The notes beneath the pieces were generated by a model. It saw nothing but the letters and a program-made list of their open reading frames with translations. It did not search any database and was not told where the DNA came from. From positions 172,319 through 236,318 of the forward strand of contig JAJFJV010000025.1 in NCBI GenBank assembly GCA_021773635.1: 64,000 nt of DNA, read 5' to 3'. The position numbers and the translations under genes are program-made. Positions 1-7,819 of the stretch are shown in pieces. The DNA is from Gammaproteobacteria bacterium (GTDB taxonomy: Bacteria; Pseudomonadota; Gammaproteobacteria; HK1). Position 1 is the first letter of the stretch. Each line of letters opens with the position of its first letter.

Positions 1-703
1 TGCCGGAATTTGATGTCTCGATCTCCCACGCATGGTGTTTTTTCAGATAGTCTTCTGCCCGGCTGACCAGCTCGATCATGCGCTCGTAGGATTCCCGTGG
101 ATCATCGGAAAAGGAAAACAGGCCATGATTCATCAGCACCATGCCGATGGTGTTTGGTCCCGCTTCCCGGGGGAAGTGTTCGGCACACAGGCGCGCGAGA
201 TCAAAGCCAGGCATGATGTAGGGGATGACCACCACTGAGTCGCCGTAGAGCTCACGAATACGAGCCTCGCCATTGGGGCTGTTGGTGATGCTGAGCAGCG
301 CACTGGTGTGGGTATGATCCACATAGCGATAGGGCAGGATGGCGTGCAGGATGGCTTCTACTGAGGGCGTGGGGGCATCGGCACGGGTCATGTGACTGCG
401 TAATTCGTTCACCATGCGTTCGTCGGAAAGCTGTTCGAGCGTAGCAAGTTCCACCAGCGGCTCGAGCCGTACCGGGGCAAAGCCGGCCGCTTCGATATGC
501 TCCAGATCCCAGCCGCTACCCTTGACGTAGAGGATCGACTCCTCGTTACCGTAGAGATCCTTTTCCACCAGTTTTACCGAGGTATTGCCTCCTCCGTGGA
601 GCACCAGCGAGGACTCGCGGCCAAGTAGGCGCGAGCTATAAACCCGTGGGCCAAGCGGACCGGAGTACTGTGCGGCCTCAGCGTCATCCCAGCGGCTCAG
701 CAT
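1..703 (-). CDS. Class II aldolase domain protein (partial), probably aldolase / short-chain dehydrogenase fusion
   Basis: The gene runs off the left edge, so only the first 234 or so residues are seen. The translation starts MLSRWDDAEAA and carries the class II aldolase / adducin signature: HGGGNTSVK near residue 38, KGSGWDL near 60, a histidine-rich metal-site segment (DHTHTS) near 143, and MNHGLF near 195. Proteins of this exact style are usually the N-terminal half of 'bifunctional aldolase / short-chain dehydrogenase' proteins related to RhaD, which act on phosphorylated or free sugars. The dehydrogenase half would lie outside the window, so the fusion is inferred. The start ATG (703) follows a weak GGGAAG. 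It lies 85 bp from the end of coq7 on the same strand. Confidence 0.75.
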   Translation of the reverse strand, partial: MLSRWDDAEAAQYSGPLGPRVYSSRLLGRESSLVLHGGGNTSVKLVEKDLYGNEESILYVKGSGWDLEHIEAAGFAPVRLEPLVELATLEQLSDERMVNELRSHMTRADAPTPSVEAILHAILPYRYVDHTHTSALLSITNSPNGEARIRELYGDSVVVIPYIMPGFDLARLCAEHFPREAGPNTIGMVLMNHGLFSFSDDPRESYERMIELVSRAEDYLKKHHAWEIETSNSG

Positions 704-788
704 GGATGCTTCCCGCTGGGGGTTGGCGCGTAGACTTGAAGTGGGTCGGGTTGATTCATAGACCTGGTTTTCTCTCTGTTGCAGGCAT

Positions 789-1427
789 TTACAGCCAGTA
801 GGCGGTGCCGGTCATGATGCGGGAAACGAGGTGCATGGTCTTGCGCACGGGCCAGGGCAGCTTGGCACCACCGGCGTGGTGTGCCGCAGTGGCGTGTCGG
901 CTCTCATCCTCGCGCATTTGTCTCAAGATGGCGTGACTTCCCCGGTCTTTACGAGGCAAACGTTGCAGATGACTGTCCAGATGGGCCATCACCTGATGCT
1001 CGGTTTCCACCACGAAGCCCAGGCTCCAGCGATCCCCTGCGGCGCCCGCAATACTGCCGATAGCGAGAGAACCTGCGTACCATAGCGGATCGAGATAGCT
1101 GGTATGCGAATCAAGCTGGCGCAGGCGCTGGCGGCACCAGATAAGGTGGTCTCCCTCCTCCCTGGCGGCCTGTTGCATGAGCTGCCTGACCGCTGGCTGA
1201 TGGGCCGTTAGCCCGCCACCCTCGTACAGGGCCTGGGCGGCAACTTCACCGGCGTGATTGACACGCATCAATCCCGCTGCGTGGCGTGCTTCCCCGGCCG
1301 AAAGATCGGGGTGGGGGTGGTTGGCCCCCGGATTTTTCCGGCCACTTCCCCGGGCATGGCCAAACAGGGTGCGCAGGGCCTGGTCGAAGTGAGTAATGAT
1401 GCGGTCCGGCAGATCGAGTTGTTGCAT
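789..1427 (-). CDS. coq7: Coq7, demethoxyubiquinone hydroxylase
   Basis: This is a 212-residue diiron monooxygenase that hydroxylates 2-polyprenyl-3-methyl-6-methoxy-1,4-benzoquinone in late ubiquinone biosynthesis, bound to the inner face of the membrane. The ligand pattern of the Coq7 ferritin-like fold is complete: E61 in NHAGE, E91 and H94 in EEGDH, E143, and E175 with H178 in EDESRH. Length matches the family, and the starting ATG at 1427 gives the usual N-terminus. It points away from the ABC transporter genes; the 111-bp gap between them should hold both promoters. Its presence implies an aerobic, ubiquinone-using respiratory chain. Some gammaproteobacteria use UbiF instead, so Coq7 is a lineage marker here. 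Confidence 0.95.
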   Translation of the reverse strand: MQQLDLPDRIITHFDQALRTLFGHARGSGRKNPGANHPHPDLSAGEARHAAGLMRVNHAGEVAAQALYEGGGLTAHQPAVRQLMQQAAREEGDHLIWCRQRLRQLDSHTSYLDPLWYAGSLAIGSIAGAAGDRWSLGFVVETEHQVMAHLDSHLQRLPRKDRGSHAILRQMREDESRHATAAHHAGGAKLPWPVRKTMHLVSRIMTGTAYWL

Positions 1428-1538
1428 GGTGGTAACAGTCTGTGAATAGATACGGGGTACGTGGCGGTTATCTTATCGCAGTGAGTTTTTGAGACCAGAC
1501 ATTCATAACAGTTTGGCCGGGTTTTGGGGAGCGTTGGT

Positions 1539-2453
1539 TTGGCAATTATTGAGGCCCAGGGCCTGAGCAAATGTTATGGCGAGCAGCGCGTCGTCGATGC
1601 CTTGAGCCTCAGTGTGCCCGAAGGTATTTGTTGGGGGCTGTTGGGCCCCAATGGTGCTGGTAAGACCACCTTTTTGCGCATGCTCACGGGAAATACATCG
1701 CCCAGCGCCGGGAGTCTGCGGGTGCTGGGTTTTCCAGTACCCGGCAAGGCGGTAGAACTGCGTCGCCATATCGGCGTGGTTCCCCAGCAGGAAAATCTGG
1801 ATGTGGACTTCAGCGTGGTAGAGAACCTGCGTACCTACGCCTCCTACTTCGGCATTTCCCGTTCCCGATTACAATCCAGAATTCCCGAATTGCTTAAATT
1901 TGCCGCGCTTGAATCCCGCGCAGGATCTCCTGTCACTGCTCTTTCTGGGGGCATGCAACGCCGCTTGTCGCTGGCCCGGGCACTGGTAAATGAACCGAAA
2001 TTATTAATTCTCGATGAGCCTACTACGGGTCTCGACCCGCAAGCGCGGCAACTTATCTGGCAGCAACTGAGGGCCTTGCGTGCCCGCGGCATGGGGCTGG
2101 TGCTCACAACACATTATATGGAGGAGGCGACGCGCCTGTGTGACCAGGTGACCATCATGGACCATGGCCGTATTCTCGATAGCGACTCTCCCCAGAAGCT
2201 GATTGCCCGGCATATTGAGGCACAGGTGATAGAGGTCTACGGGAAAGGCCTGGATAGCTGGCACGGGGTCAGGGGGGAAGCCCTGGCAGAGCGCTTCGAG
2301 CGGGTTGGGGATACCTGCTTCTACTACGCTCGCGATGAACGTCCCCTGCTCGATGCCCTGCGCGGCCATCCCGAGTTAAGTTATTTGCACCGGCCCGCCA
2401 ATCTGGAAGATGTTTTTCTGCGACTTACCGGCAGGGAGTTGCGTGATGCCTGA
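1539..2453 (+). CDS. ABC transporter ATPase, NodI-like
   Basis: This is the ATP-binding subunit of an ABC-2 type exporter. From the chosen start it has 304 residues: Walker A GPNGAGKTT near 36-44, signature LSGGMQRR near 134-141, Walker B LLILDEP near 155-161 and the H-loop TTHYMEE near 190. The family is the NodI / CcmA-like group, whose members pair with a NodJ-like permease, as here. The start is an unusual TTG at 1539, preferred because GGGGAGCG (1526-1533) sits just upstream. An in-frame TTG at 1524 would lie over that ribosome site. The next gene begins inside the last codons (8-bp overlap), so the two subunits are probably translationally coupled. The substrate is not shown by the sequence; in most non-rhizobia these pairs are of unknown cargo. 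Confidence 0.9.
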   Translation: MAIIEAQGLSKCYGEQRVVDALSLSVPEGICWGLLGPNGAGKTTFLRMLTGNTSPSAGSLRVLGFPVPGKAVELRRHIGVVPQQENLDVDFSVVENLRTYASYFGISRSRLQSRIPELLKFAALESRAGSPVTALSGGMQRRLSLARALVNEPKLLILDEPTTGLDPQARQLIWQQLRALRARGMGLVLTTHYMEEATRLCDQVTIMDHGRILDSDSPQKLIARHIEAQVIEVYGKGLDSWHGVRGEALAERFERVGDTCFYYARDERPLLDALRGHPELSYLHRPANLEDVFLRLTGRELRDA

Positions 2454-3225
2454 TAGTTTATTGTCGGGCCGGGCCATGCGCTGGTTGCCGGTGTGGCGGC
2501 GCAACCTGCGAGTCTGGTTCAAACTGGCTGGTCCGGCGCTGGTGGGAAATTTTGGTGAGCCCCTGCTCTATCTGCTGGCGCTGGGCTACGGGCTCGGCAG
2601 TCTGGTGGGGATTGTGGGTGAGTTGCCCTATCTGGTCTTTCTTGCCTCCGGGATTATCTGCTCCAGCGCCCTGTTTACCGCCTCTTTCGAAGGCATGTAC
2701 TCGGCCTATACGCGTATGGCCGTACAAAACACCTGGGAGGCCATGCTCGCCACGCCACTGGATGTGGGCGATATCGTGCTGGGTGAGCTGATCTGGGGGG
2801 CCAGCAAAAGCCTGATCAGCGCTGCCGCCATCCTGATGGTGGCAGCGGCACTCGGAGCAGTGGACGGTTGGCGGGCCTTATGGGCCTTACCCGCCATTTT
2901 TGCGGCGGGTCTGTGTTTTACCGCCATGGCCCTGGTGATTGCCGGGTTGGCGAAGAACTATGACTTTTTCCTCTACTACAACACCCTGTTTGTGACTCCC
3001 AGCCTGCTCCTCGGAGGTGTGTTCTTCCCTATGGAAGGATTGCCCCCTGCAGTGCGAGCTGTGGCTGAATGGTTGCCCCTGACCCACACGGTTGCGATAG
3101 TACGTCCGTTGATGACTGGCACAGCACTCTCAGGAGTCGCTATTCACTTGTTAATACTGATGTTTTATGGCGGATTTGCTTATCTGCTTGCCACCTTGCT
3201 GATCCGCAAGCGATTGCGTGGTTGA
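2446..3225 (+). CDS. ABC-2 type permease, NodJ-like
   Basis: A 259-residue integral membrane protein with about six hydrophobic segments and the ABC-2 layout of NodJ. It has an N-terminal amphipathic stretch (WRRNLRVWFK), a FxGMYSAYTR loop, and a GVFFPMEGLPPAVRAVAEWLPLTH segment before the last two helices. It forms the channel for the ATPase gene that overlaps it by 8 bp. The ATG at 2446 lies within the end of the upstream gene, and an in-frame upstream start would extend the protein only with non-conserved residues. No terminator is obvious after it; the rplM promoter follows about 50 bp downstream. Cargo is unknown: lipo-oligosaccharides in rhizobia, but no nodulation genes are present here. 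Confidence 0.88.
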   Translation: MPDSLLSGRAMRWLPVWRRNLRVWFKLAGPALVGNFGEPLLYLLALGYGLGSLVGIVGELPYLVFLASGIICSSALFTASFEGMYSAYTRMAVQNTWEAMLATPLDVGDIVLGELIWGASKSLISAAAILMVAAALGAVDGWRALWALPAIFAAGLCFTAMALVIAGLAKNYDFFLYYNTLFVTPSLLLGGVFFPMEGLPPAVRAVAEWLPLTHTVAIVRPLMTGTALSGVAIHLLILMFYGGFAYLLATLLIRKRLRG

Positions 3226-3276
3226 TGCGGCTTTGGTGCCAGCTCCCGGGGTTGCCGTGCCAAGCCTGCTATTCGA

Positions 3277-3305
3277 TTGACAACAGGGGAAGTCGGGGGT
3301 AGCAT
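3277..3305 (+). promoter_or_regulatory. Predicted sigma-70 promoter of rplM-rpsI
   Basis: TTGACA at 3277-3282 is followed after 17 bp by TAGCAT at 3300-3305. The perfect -35 box and consensus spacing fit a strong ribosomal-protein promoter. Transcription would start near 3312, giving a leader of about 75 nt before rplM. Confidence 0.6.
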
Positions 3306-3319
3306 TTCGGCCCTTTTTT

Positions 3320-3359
3320 GGGGAGCACAGACTGTGCCCGCTGGGCGGTGCGGCTCTCC
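3320..3359 (+). promoter_or_regulatory. Structured leader hairpin of the rplM operon
   Basis: In the predicted rplM leader, GGGGAGC (3320-3326) can pair with GCTCTCC (3353-3359) over seven pairs including one G-U. The enclosed sequence can form GCCC/GGGC (3336-3346) or the competing GCACAG/CTGTGC hairpin (3325-3337). In E. coli L13 represses its own operon through the mRNA leader, so an autogenous control element is plausible here. Structure is read from complementarity only. Confidence 0.4.
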
Positions 3360-3388
3360 TTTAGCCATTATTCAGATTGGGGATTGTT

Positions 3389-3817
3389 ATGGGTACCTTT
3401 AGCGCGAAACCGGCCGAAGTGGAACGCGGTTGGTTCGTAGTCGATGCCGAGCAGAAAGTGCTGGGTCGCCTTGCCACCGAGGTCGCTCGCCGGTTGCGGG
3501 GAAAGCATAAGACCATCTATACCCCTAATCAGGATACTGGTGATTACATCATCGTTATCAATGCTGAGAAGGTGGCAGTTACTGGCAGAAAGCGCACTGA
3601 CAAGACCTACTATAGTCACAGTGGCTATCCTGGCGGCATCAAGTCCATCACCTTTGACAAGCTGATGGACAAGGCCCCTACCCAGGCTATCGAACACGCA
3701 GTAAAAGGCATGCTGCCCAGGGGTCCCCTTGGGCGTGCCATGTTCCGCAAGCTGAAGGTCTATGCCGGTTCGGAACATCAGCACGAGGCACAGCAGCCCA
3801 CTCAACTGGAGCTTTAA
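3389..3817 (+). CDS. rplM: Ribosomal protein L13
   Basis: Large-subunit ribosomal protein L13, 142 residues, the same length as in E. coli. Hallmarks are [20 protein letters not shown] near residue 13, then [27 protein letters not shown] and [21 protein letters not shown]13 is an early assembly protein of the 50S subunit. The start ATG at 3389 is preceded by GGGG at 3379-3382; an in-frame TTG 12 bp upstream is not needed. rpsI follows after 9 bp, and the pair is the conserved bacterial rplM-rpsI operon. A promoter and a structured leader lie upstream. Confidence 0.98.
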   Translation: MGTFSAKPAEVERGWFVVDAEQKVLGRLATEVARRLRGKHKTIYTPNQDTGDYIIVINAEKVAVTGRKRTDKTYYSHSGYPGGIKSITFDKLMDKAPTQAIEHAVKGMLPRGPLGRAMFRKLKVYAGSEHQHEAQQPTQLEL

Positions 3818-3826
3818 GGAATTTCA

Positions 3827-4219
3827 ATGGCAGGCGAAACCTATTACAGCACTGGCCGACGCAAGTCTTCCACGGCACGCGTACTACTCCGTCGCGGCAC
3901 CGGCAATATTCTCATTAACAGCCGTCCCCTGGACGAGTACTTCGGGCGTGAGACCTCGCGCATGGTAGTGCGCCAGCCACTCCAGACCGTGGAGATGGCA
4001 GATACCTTTGATATTCAGGTCAACGTCAAGGGCGGCGGCGGCACGGGCCAGGCGGGCGCTATCCGCCATGGTATTACCCGTGCACTCATGCGTTACGACG
4101 AAAGCCTGCGTCCGGCCCTGCGCCAGGCTGGTTTTGTCACTCGTGATGCCCGCGAGGTGGAGCGCAAGAAAATTGGCTTGCACAAGGCCCGTAAACGGCC
4201 ACAGTTCTCCAAACGCTAA
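3827..4219 (+). CDS. rpsI: Ribosomal protein S9
   Basis: Small-subunit ribosomal protein S9, 130 residues, ending in the conserved basic tail RKRPQFSKR that reaches the P-site tRNA. Other hallmarks are [14 protein letters not shown] at the N-terminus, [13 protein letters not shown], and [15 protein letters not shown]. An AAGGA ribosome site lies 6 bp before the ATG. It is the second gene of the rplM operon, and only 9 bp separate the stop from a tRNA-Gln gene that shares its terminator. This suggests a mixed protein/tRNA transcript. Confidence 0.98.
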   Translation: MAGETYYSTGRRKSSTARVLLRRGTGNILINSRPLDEYFGRETSRMVVRQPLQTVEMADTFDIQVNVKGGGGTGQAGAIRHGITRALMRYDESLRPALRQAGFVTRDAREVERKKIGLHKARKRPQFSKR

Positions 4220-4228
4220 AACGCAATT

Positions 4229-4302
4229 TGGGGGATCGTCTAGTGGTAGGACTGCGGACTCTGACTCCGCCAACCAAGGTTCGAATCCTTGTCCCCCAGC
4301 CA
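4229..4302 (+). tRNA. tRNA-Gln (anticodon CTG)
   Basis: This is a 74-nt cloverleaf including an encoded CCA. The acceptor stem is TGGGGGA / TCCCCCA, with the non-G 5' base typical of glutamine tRNAs. The anticodon stem is GCGGA / TCCGC with loop CTCTGAC, which gives anticodon CTG. The T-arm is GGTTCGAATCC. It lies 9 bp after rpsI and 11 bp before a strong terminator, so it is probably excised from the rplM-rpsI transcript. Confidence 0.96.
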
Positions 4303-4313
4303 TAGCTACAAAG

Positions 4314-4335
4314 ACGGCCCGAAAGGGCCGTTTTT
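4314..4335 (+). terminator. Rho-independent terminator after rplM-rpsI-tRNA-Gln
   Basis: The perfect stem ACGGCCC / GGGCCGT with a GAAA tetraloop is followed by TTTTT. It closes the ribosomal/tRNA transcription unit and is the clearest intrinsic terminator in the window. Confidence 0.9.
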
Positions 4336-4363
4336 GTTGGCTGGGGGATAAGGGTGAGAACCG

Positions 4364-4468
4364 GGTTCGACAAAATTGTTTGGACCATTTTGGCGGGACC
4401 AAAATGGGACGCCGCAGGCGCCGCTTGCGGTGAGCCACAGGGATGTGGCGAATCAACAATTTTGAACC
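4364..4468. repeat. Nested inverted-repeat element with cloverleaf-like folding
   Basis: This lies in a 450-bp gene-free gap. An outer stem pairs GGTT (4364-4367) with AACC (4465-4468) and CAAAATTGTT (4371-4380) with AACAATTTTG (4455-4464). Three hairpins lie inside: CCATTTTGG/CCAAAATGG (4385-4407, loop CGGGA), CCGCA/TGCGG (4412-4430) and GCCACA/TGTGGC (4434-4449). No open reading frame with coding character overlaps it. It could be a small structured RNA or a short mobile repeat; the sequence does not decide which. Confidence 0.5.
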
Positions 4469-4472
4469 GCCA

Positions 4473-4541
4473 AAGGCGGGCCGTGGCCACCGCTGCTTTT
4501 GCCATAATTGCCATTGAATGGCGGGCGCGGCCCGCCCTACC
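4473..4541. repeat. Intergenic inverted-pair repeat, copy 1 (GGTAGGGCGG family)
   Basis: The right half read on the minus strand is GGTAGGGCGGGCCGCGCCCG..., whose core is a perfect 7-bp hairpin GGCGGGC-GCG-GCCCGCC (4520-4536). The left half (from 4473) is a diverged copy in the opposite orientation. The same family recurs at 43172-43250 and 46619-46682. It resembles the short palindromic REP/BIME-type repeats common in gammaproteobacterial intergenic DNA. Confidence 0.6.
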
Positions 4542-4545
4542 AACC

Positions 4546-4706
4546 CCCGTCATTGCCCACGAAAGCGGGTAATCCAGGGAACAACGGCAGTGCGACCGTT
4601 GTTTGTCAGTCTCTAGATGTCTGATAGGCTCCCCTTCGTTCCCTGGATCCCGGCTCTGGGCACAGCCTGCCCCGTACTTGATACGGGGCTTGGCCGGGAT
4701 GACGGA
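4546..4706. repeat. dRS3-like inverted repeat (GTCATTCCC...GGGATGAC type)
   Basis: The left arm is CCCGTCATTGCCCACGAAAG followed by CGGGTAATCCAGGGAACAACG. The right arm starts CGTTCCCTGGATCCCGG (4637-4653) and ends GGCCGGGATGACGG (4692-4705), so the termini are inverted. Inside are two more hairpins: AACAACGG/CCGTTGTT (4580-4603) and CCCCGTACTTGATACGGGG (4670-4688). This matches the widely dispersed proteobacterial repeat related to Neisseria dRS3. No coding sequence is present between the tRNA terminator and 4793. Confidence 0.65.
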
Positions 4707-4792
4707 AGATGCTGTAGGGCCGCTTTCTTTCCCACGTATACTAACCTCCGAACAGGCACATTTTTGTTGTTCGTATTGCTGGAGGTGTCAGG

Positions 4793-5071
4793 GTGAAGAT
4801 CCACGAGTATTTGTTGAACTGTCGGGAGATTAGCCGTCTGTGCACCCAAAACGGCTGGCCGGATAACGATACTCTGGAGATAGAGGTGCTGGAAAGGAAA
4901 GGTTCCGAGGCGATAGTCACGGTTAATTTTGAGGAGATATTAATGCAGGGCTCGGGCTGTGAGGCGGGGCGGGTGCGCTGCTTTGGCAAGCTGCGCCTGC
5001 CGCTTTCCTCGTCGGGGGACGTGGAGGGGATGGAAATTCTATTGGGCAGCGGTGAGCGGTCGGCGGAGTGA
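4793..5071 (+). CDS. Small uncharacterised protein upstream of rmuC
   Basis: A 92-residue, probably cytoplasmic protein that I do not recognise. It has no signal peptide or membrane segment, two early cysteines (C10, C17), and a central beta-rich stretch (TLEIEVLERKGSEAIVTVNF). A GTG start at 4793 is supported by GGAGG at 4781-4785. TATACT at 4737-4742 could be a -10 box just after the repeat. The stop lies only 4 bp before the rmuC start, so the two are almost certainly co-translated, which suggests a role beside RmuC. Base composition is like its neighbours. Function is unknown. Confidence 0.8.
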   Translation: MKIHEYLLNCREISRLCTQNGWPDNDTLEIEVLERKGSEAIVTVNFEEILMQGSGCEAGRVRCFGKLRLPLSSSGDVEGMEILLGSGERSAE

Positions 5072-5075
5072 AGAT

Positions 5076-6422
5076 GTGAATACGGAAGATCCGATATTGT
5101 GGTTGCAACTGGCAACTCTGGGCGCGCTTCTCCTTGGGCTCTGGTTTCTTGGACGCCGGGTTGGTGGTGACGCCGCGGAACAGCGCGATGCCTCAGTACG
5201 CTTCGAGACGCGCTTGCAGGAGCATACGAAACGCATGGAGGAGCGGAGTGCCGCGCTGGAGGCACTGATACGGGGTCTCGATCGTTCCCTGCGAGAGGAT
5301 CGTGCGCTGGCACGGGAGGAGATGGGAGAGCGCCTCGGTGATTTCCGGCAGCGCTTCGAGCGTCGCCAGGGTGAAGCACTTAACAGCTTGCAGGAGGCGT
5401 TACAAAAAGGGCTGCTGACCCTTGATGGCAAATTAAGTGAGGCCCTGGAACGCAATACCGAAAAGCTGGTGAAGCAGGTGGGGGGATTGACCGAGACGGC
5501 GGATCAACGTCTGAAGGAAATTAGTGGGCAGGTGGAGAAACGCCTTAGCGAAGGCTTTGAGAAGACCACGGAGACCTTCACAGATATAGTCAAACGGTTA
5601 GCACTCATCGACGCGGCGCAGAAGAAGATCACGGAATTGTCCAGCCATGTGATCAGCCTGCAGCAGGTGCTGGATGACAAGCGTTCCCGTGGTGCCTTTG
5701 GAGAGGTGCAGTTGGCGGGACTGGTGCGCAATGTATTGCCCGAGAGCAGCTTTGCCCTCCAACATACCCTTGGTAACGGCAAGATCGCGGACTGCATACT
5801 GTTCCTGCCGCCGCCCACGGGCAATGTGGCCATCGATGCCAAGTTCCCGCTGGAATCCTATCGGCGCATGACCGATAACAGCCTCGATTCAACCGAGCGG
5901 AAGATGGCGGAGCGCCAATTCAAATTGGATATTCGCAAGCACATCCAGGATATCTCCACAAAATATATCCTCCCCGGAGAAACCTCCGATGGCGCGGTGA
6001 TGTTTTTGCCGGCGGAGGCGGTATTTGCCGAGATTCAGGCCCACCATCCGGACCTGGTGGAGGAGGCGCAGAAGAGCCGTGTCTGGATAGTCTCGCCGAC
6101 CACCCTGATGGCGATTCTCAATACCGCGCGAGCGGTGCTAAAGGACGAAGCGACACGCGAGCAGGTCCACGTTATTCAGGAGCATCTGGGCAAGCTGGCT
6201 GAGGATTTTGGTCGTTTCGAGATACGCATGGACAAGCTGTCCCGGCATATCGACCTTGCCCACAAAGACGTGAAGGAGGTGCATACCTCGGCGCGCAAGA
6301 TCAGCAGCCGCTTCGTCAAGATCGAGCAGGTCGAGCTTGAAGGGGCCACACCACGCATCTCCGGGGCGATGGCATCTCCGGCCCCCGGCGATGACGACGA
6401 GGCGCCTAGCGAATCAGGATAA
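5076..6422 (+). CDS. rmuC: RmuC-family DNA recombination protein
   Basis: A 448-residue RmuC protein. E. coli RmuC limits inversions at short inverted repeats and carries a predicted PD-(D/E)XK-type nuclease domain. The N-terminus has one membrane segment (WLQLATLGALLLGLWFLG, about residues 8-25). A long coiled coil follows to about 210, then the conserved domain starting FGEVQLAGLVRNVL with the IDAKFPLESY motif and the VSPTTLMAILNT block. The GTG start at 5076 is preceded by GGAG at 5065-5068; longer in-frame starts would overlap the upstream gene. The 3' end overlaps the convergent degQ gene by 17 bp, so neither gene has an intrinsic terminator there. Confidence 0.93.
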   Translation: MNTEDPILWLQLATLGALLLGLWFLGRRVGGDAAEQRDASVRFETRLQEHTKRMEERSAALEALIRGLDRSLREDRALAREEMGERLGDFRQRFERRQGEALNSLQEALQKGLLTLDGKLSEALERNTEKLVKQVGGLTETADQRLKEISGQVEKRLSEGFEKTTETFTDIVKRLALIDAAQKKITELSSHVISLQQVLDDKRSRGAFGEVQLAGLVRNVLPESSFALQHTLGNGKIADCILFLPPPTGNVAIDAKFPLESYRRMTDNSLDSTERKMAERQFKLDIRKHIQDISTKYILPGETSDGAVMFLPAEAVFAEIQAHHPDLVEEAQKSRVWIVSPTTLMAILNTARAVLKDEATREQVHVIQEHLGKLAEDFGRFEIRMDKLSRHIDLAHKDVKEVHTSARKISSRFVKIEQVELEGATPRISGAMASPAPGDDDEAPSESG

Positions 6423-7767
6423 ACACTGAGCCCCGGCCACGGCGAACATTAAGGACCAGTGCATCACCACCCTTGCTGGCAAGCTGCTGAAATTCCTTCA
6501 TGCTGCGTATACGGGTGCGGTTTACCGCGGTGATGATGTCTCCCTTGCGCAGGCCCGAGCGTGCCGCCGGGGCGTTCGCCTCTACATCCAGGACCACCAC
6601 CCCCTCCAGCTTTCCGTAAAGCGGGCTGCCCTCGACTATATCGGCAAAGAGTGCCCCGGACAGGCGCGGGTGCAAGCCATCTCCGGAGATCACTTCCTGG
6701 CGATTTTCCGTGATCATGGCCTGCAGGCTGAGTGCCTTGCCGCCGCGCAATATTTCCAGGCGTACTGCCTGACCCACCCGTAGCAGGGCAATAGCGTTGC
6801 GTACGTCGGCAGCGGAGCGGATGAGTCGATCGTTGACCCCGGTAACGATATCACCGGCCTTCAGGCCTGCCTTGTCCGCCGGTGAGCCGTCGGTCACTTC
6901 AACCACCACCGCGCCCTCCGTCTGATCGATCCCGAAGGCCTCGGCAAGGGCGGGTGTCAGATCCTGTGCAGATGCACCGAGCAGGCCGCGCCGCACCTCC
7001 CCGAAGGTGACCAGCTGGGTCATGATGTCGCGTGCCATATTGATTGGAATGGCAAAACCGATACCGATACTTCCGCCCCCACGGGCAAAGATCGCTGTAT
7101 TGATGCCCACCAGTTCACCCCCCAGGTTCACCAGTGCACCACCGGAATTGCCGACATTGATGGAGGCATCGGTCTGGATGAAATCCTCGAAACCCTCAAT
7201 ACCAAGGCCACTGCGCCCGAGGGCACTGACGATGCCTGAAGTGACGGTTTGGCCAAGGCCGAAGGGATTGCCGATGGCGACCACGAAGTCGCCCACCCGC
7301 AGGTCGTCAGAATTGGCGAGTGGCAGGGCGGTGAGATTTTTCGCTTCAATACGAATTACCGCAACGTCGGTATCCGGATCGGTACCCACCAGCTTCGCCG
7401 CAAAGCGCCGTCCATCGCGCAGGGTGACGCTGATTTCCTGGGCATGCTGGATAACGTGGTTATTGGTGAGGATGAATCCCTGCGCGGCATCGACGATAAC
7501 CCCCGAGCCAAGGCTCTGGGTACGGCGCTTGCGTGGACGGTCCGGGACATTGAAGAAGTGGCGGAAGAAGGGATCGCTGAGGAGCGGATTTTCCCGTACC
7601 ACAACGGTTCCGTGGGCCGCTATATTCACCACCGCCGGAGTTGTTTGTTCCAGCATCGGTGCCAGGCTCGGGAGTGCTGCGCCTCCCGCGGTGGTTGGCA
7701 GGCTGGCTCTCACGTTGAGGCTCAACAGGCACGCGAGGATGAGCAATATACTGCCTGAGCGAGCCAT
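6406..7767 (-). CDS. degQ: DegQ/DegP-like periplasmic serine endoprotease
   Basis: A 453-residue S1C protease with a signal peptide (MARSGSILLILACLLSLNVRA), a trypsin-like domain and two PDZ domains. The catalytic triad is visible: H104 in TNNHVI, D134 in DTDVAV and S208 in GNSGGAL. The first PDZ begins near GLLGASAQDL and the second covers GALFADIVEGS to the end. Length matches DegQ (455 in E. coli). The start at 7767 is chosen for AAAGGAAAG just upstream and because it begins right at the signal peptide; upstream ATGs lack this. The role is degrading or holding misfolded envelope proteins. It follows the DnaJ-like gene on the same strand, so it may belong to a protein-quality unit. Confidence 0.94.
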   Translation of the reverse strand: MARSGSILLILACLLSLNVRASLPTTAGGAALPSLAPMLEQTTPAVVNIAAHGTVVVRENPLLSDPFFRHFFNVPDRPRKRRTQSLGSGVIVDAAQGFILTNNHVIQHAQEISVTLRDGRRFAAKLVGTDPDTDVAVIRIEAKNLTALPLANSDDLRVGDFVVAIGNPFGLGQTVTSGIVSALGRSGLGIEGFEDFIQTDASINVGNSGGALVNLGGELVGINTAIFARGGGSIGIGFAIPINMARDIMTQLVTFGEVRRGLLGASAQDLTPALAEAFGIDQTEGAVVVEVTDGSPADKAGLKAGDIVTGVNDRLIRSAADVRNAIALLRVGQAVRLEILRGGKALSLQAMITENRQEVISGDGLHPRLSGALFADIVEGSPLYGKLEGVVVLDVEANAPAARSGLRKGDIITAVNRTRIRSMKEFQQLASKGGDALVLNVRRGRGSVFILIR

Positions 7768-7819
7768 GGGCTTTCCTTTGTTGGGCATCAAGCACATTTT
7801 AAGATCATGAAACATATGG

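Noticed and set aside
4364..4468. Integron attC site or tRNA-like gene
   Set aside because: No attC core (RYYYAAC / GTTRRRY) pair at the ends, no integrase, and no anticodon or T-loop sequence, so neither label fits.
7007..7810. 267-aa plus-strand reading frame opposite degQ
   Set aside because: degQ on the minus strand has the full catalytic triad and PDZ domains; the antisense frame is low-complexity and Pro/Arg/Ser-rich.
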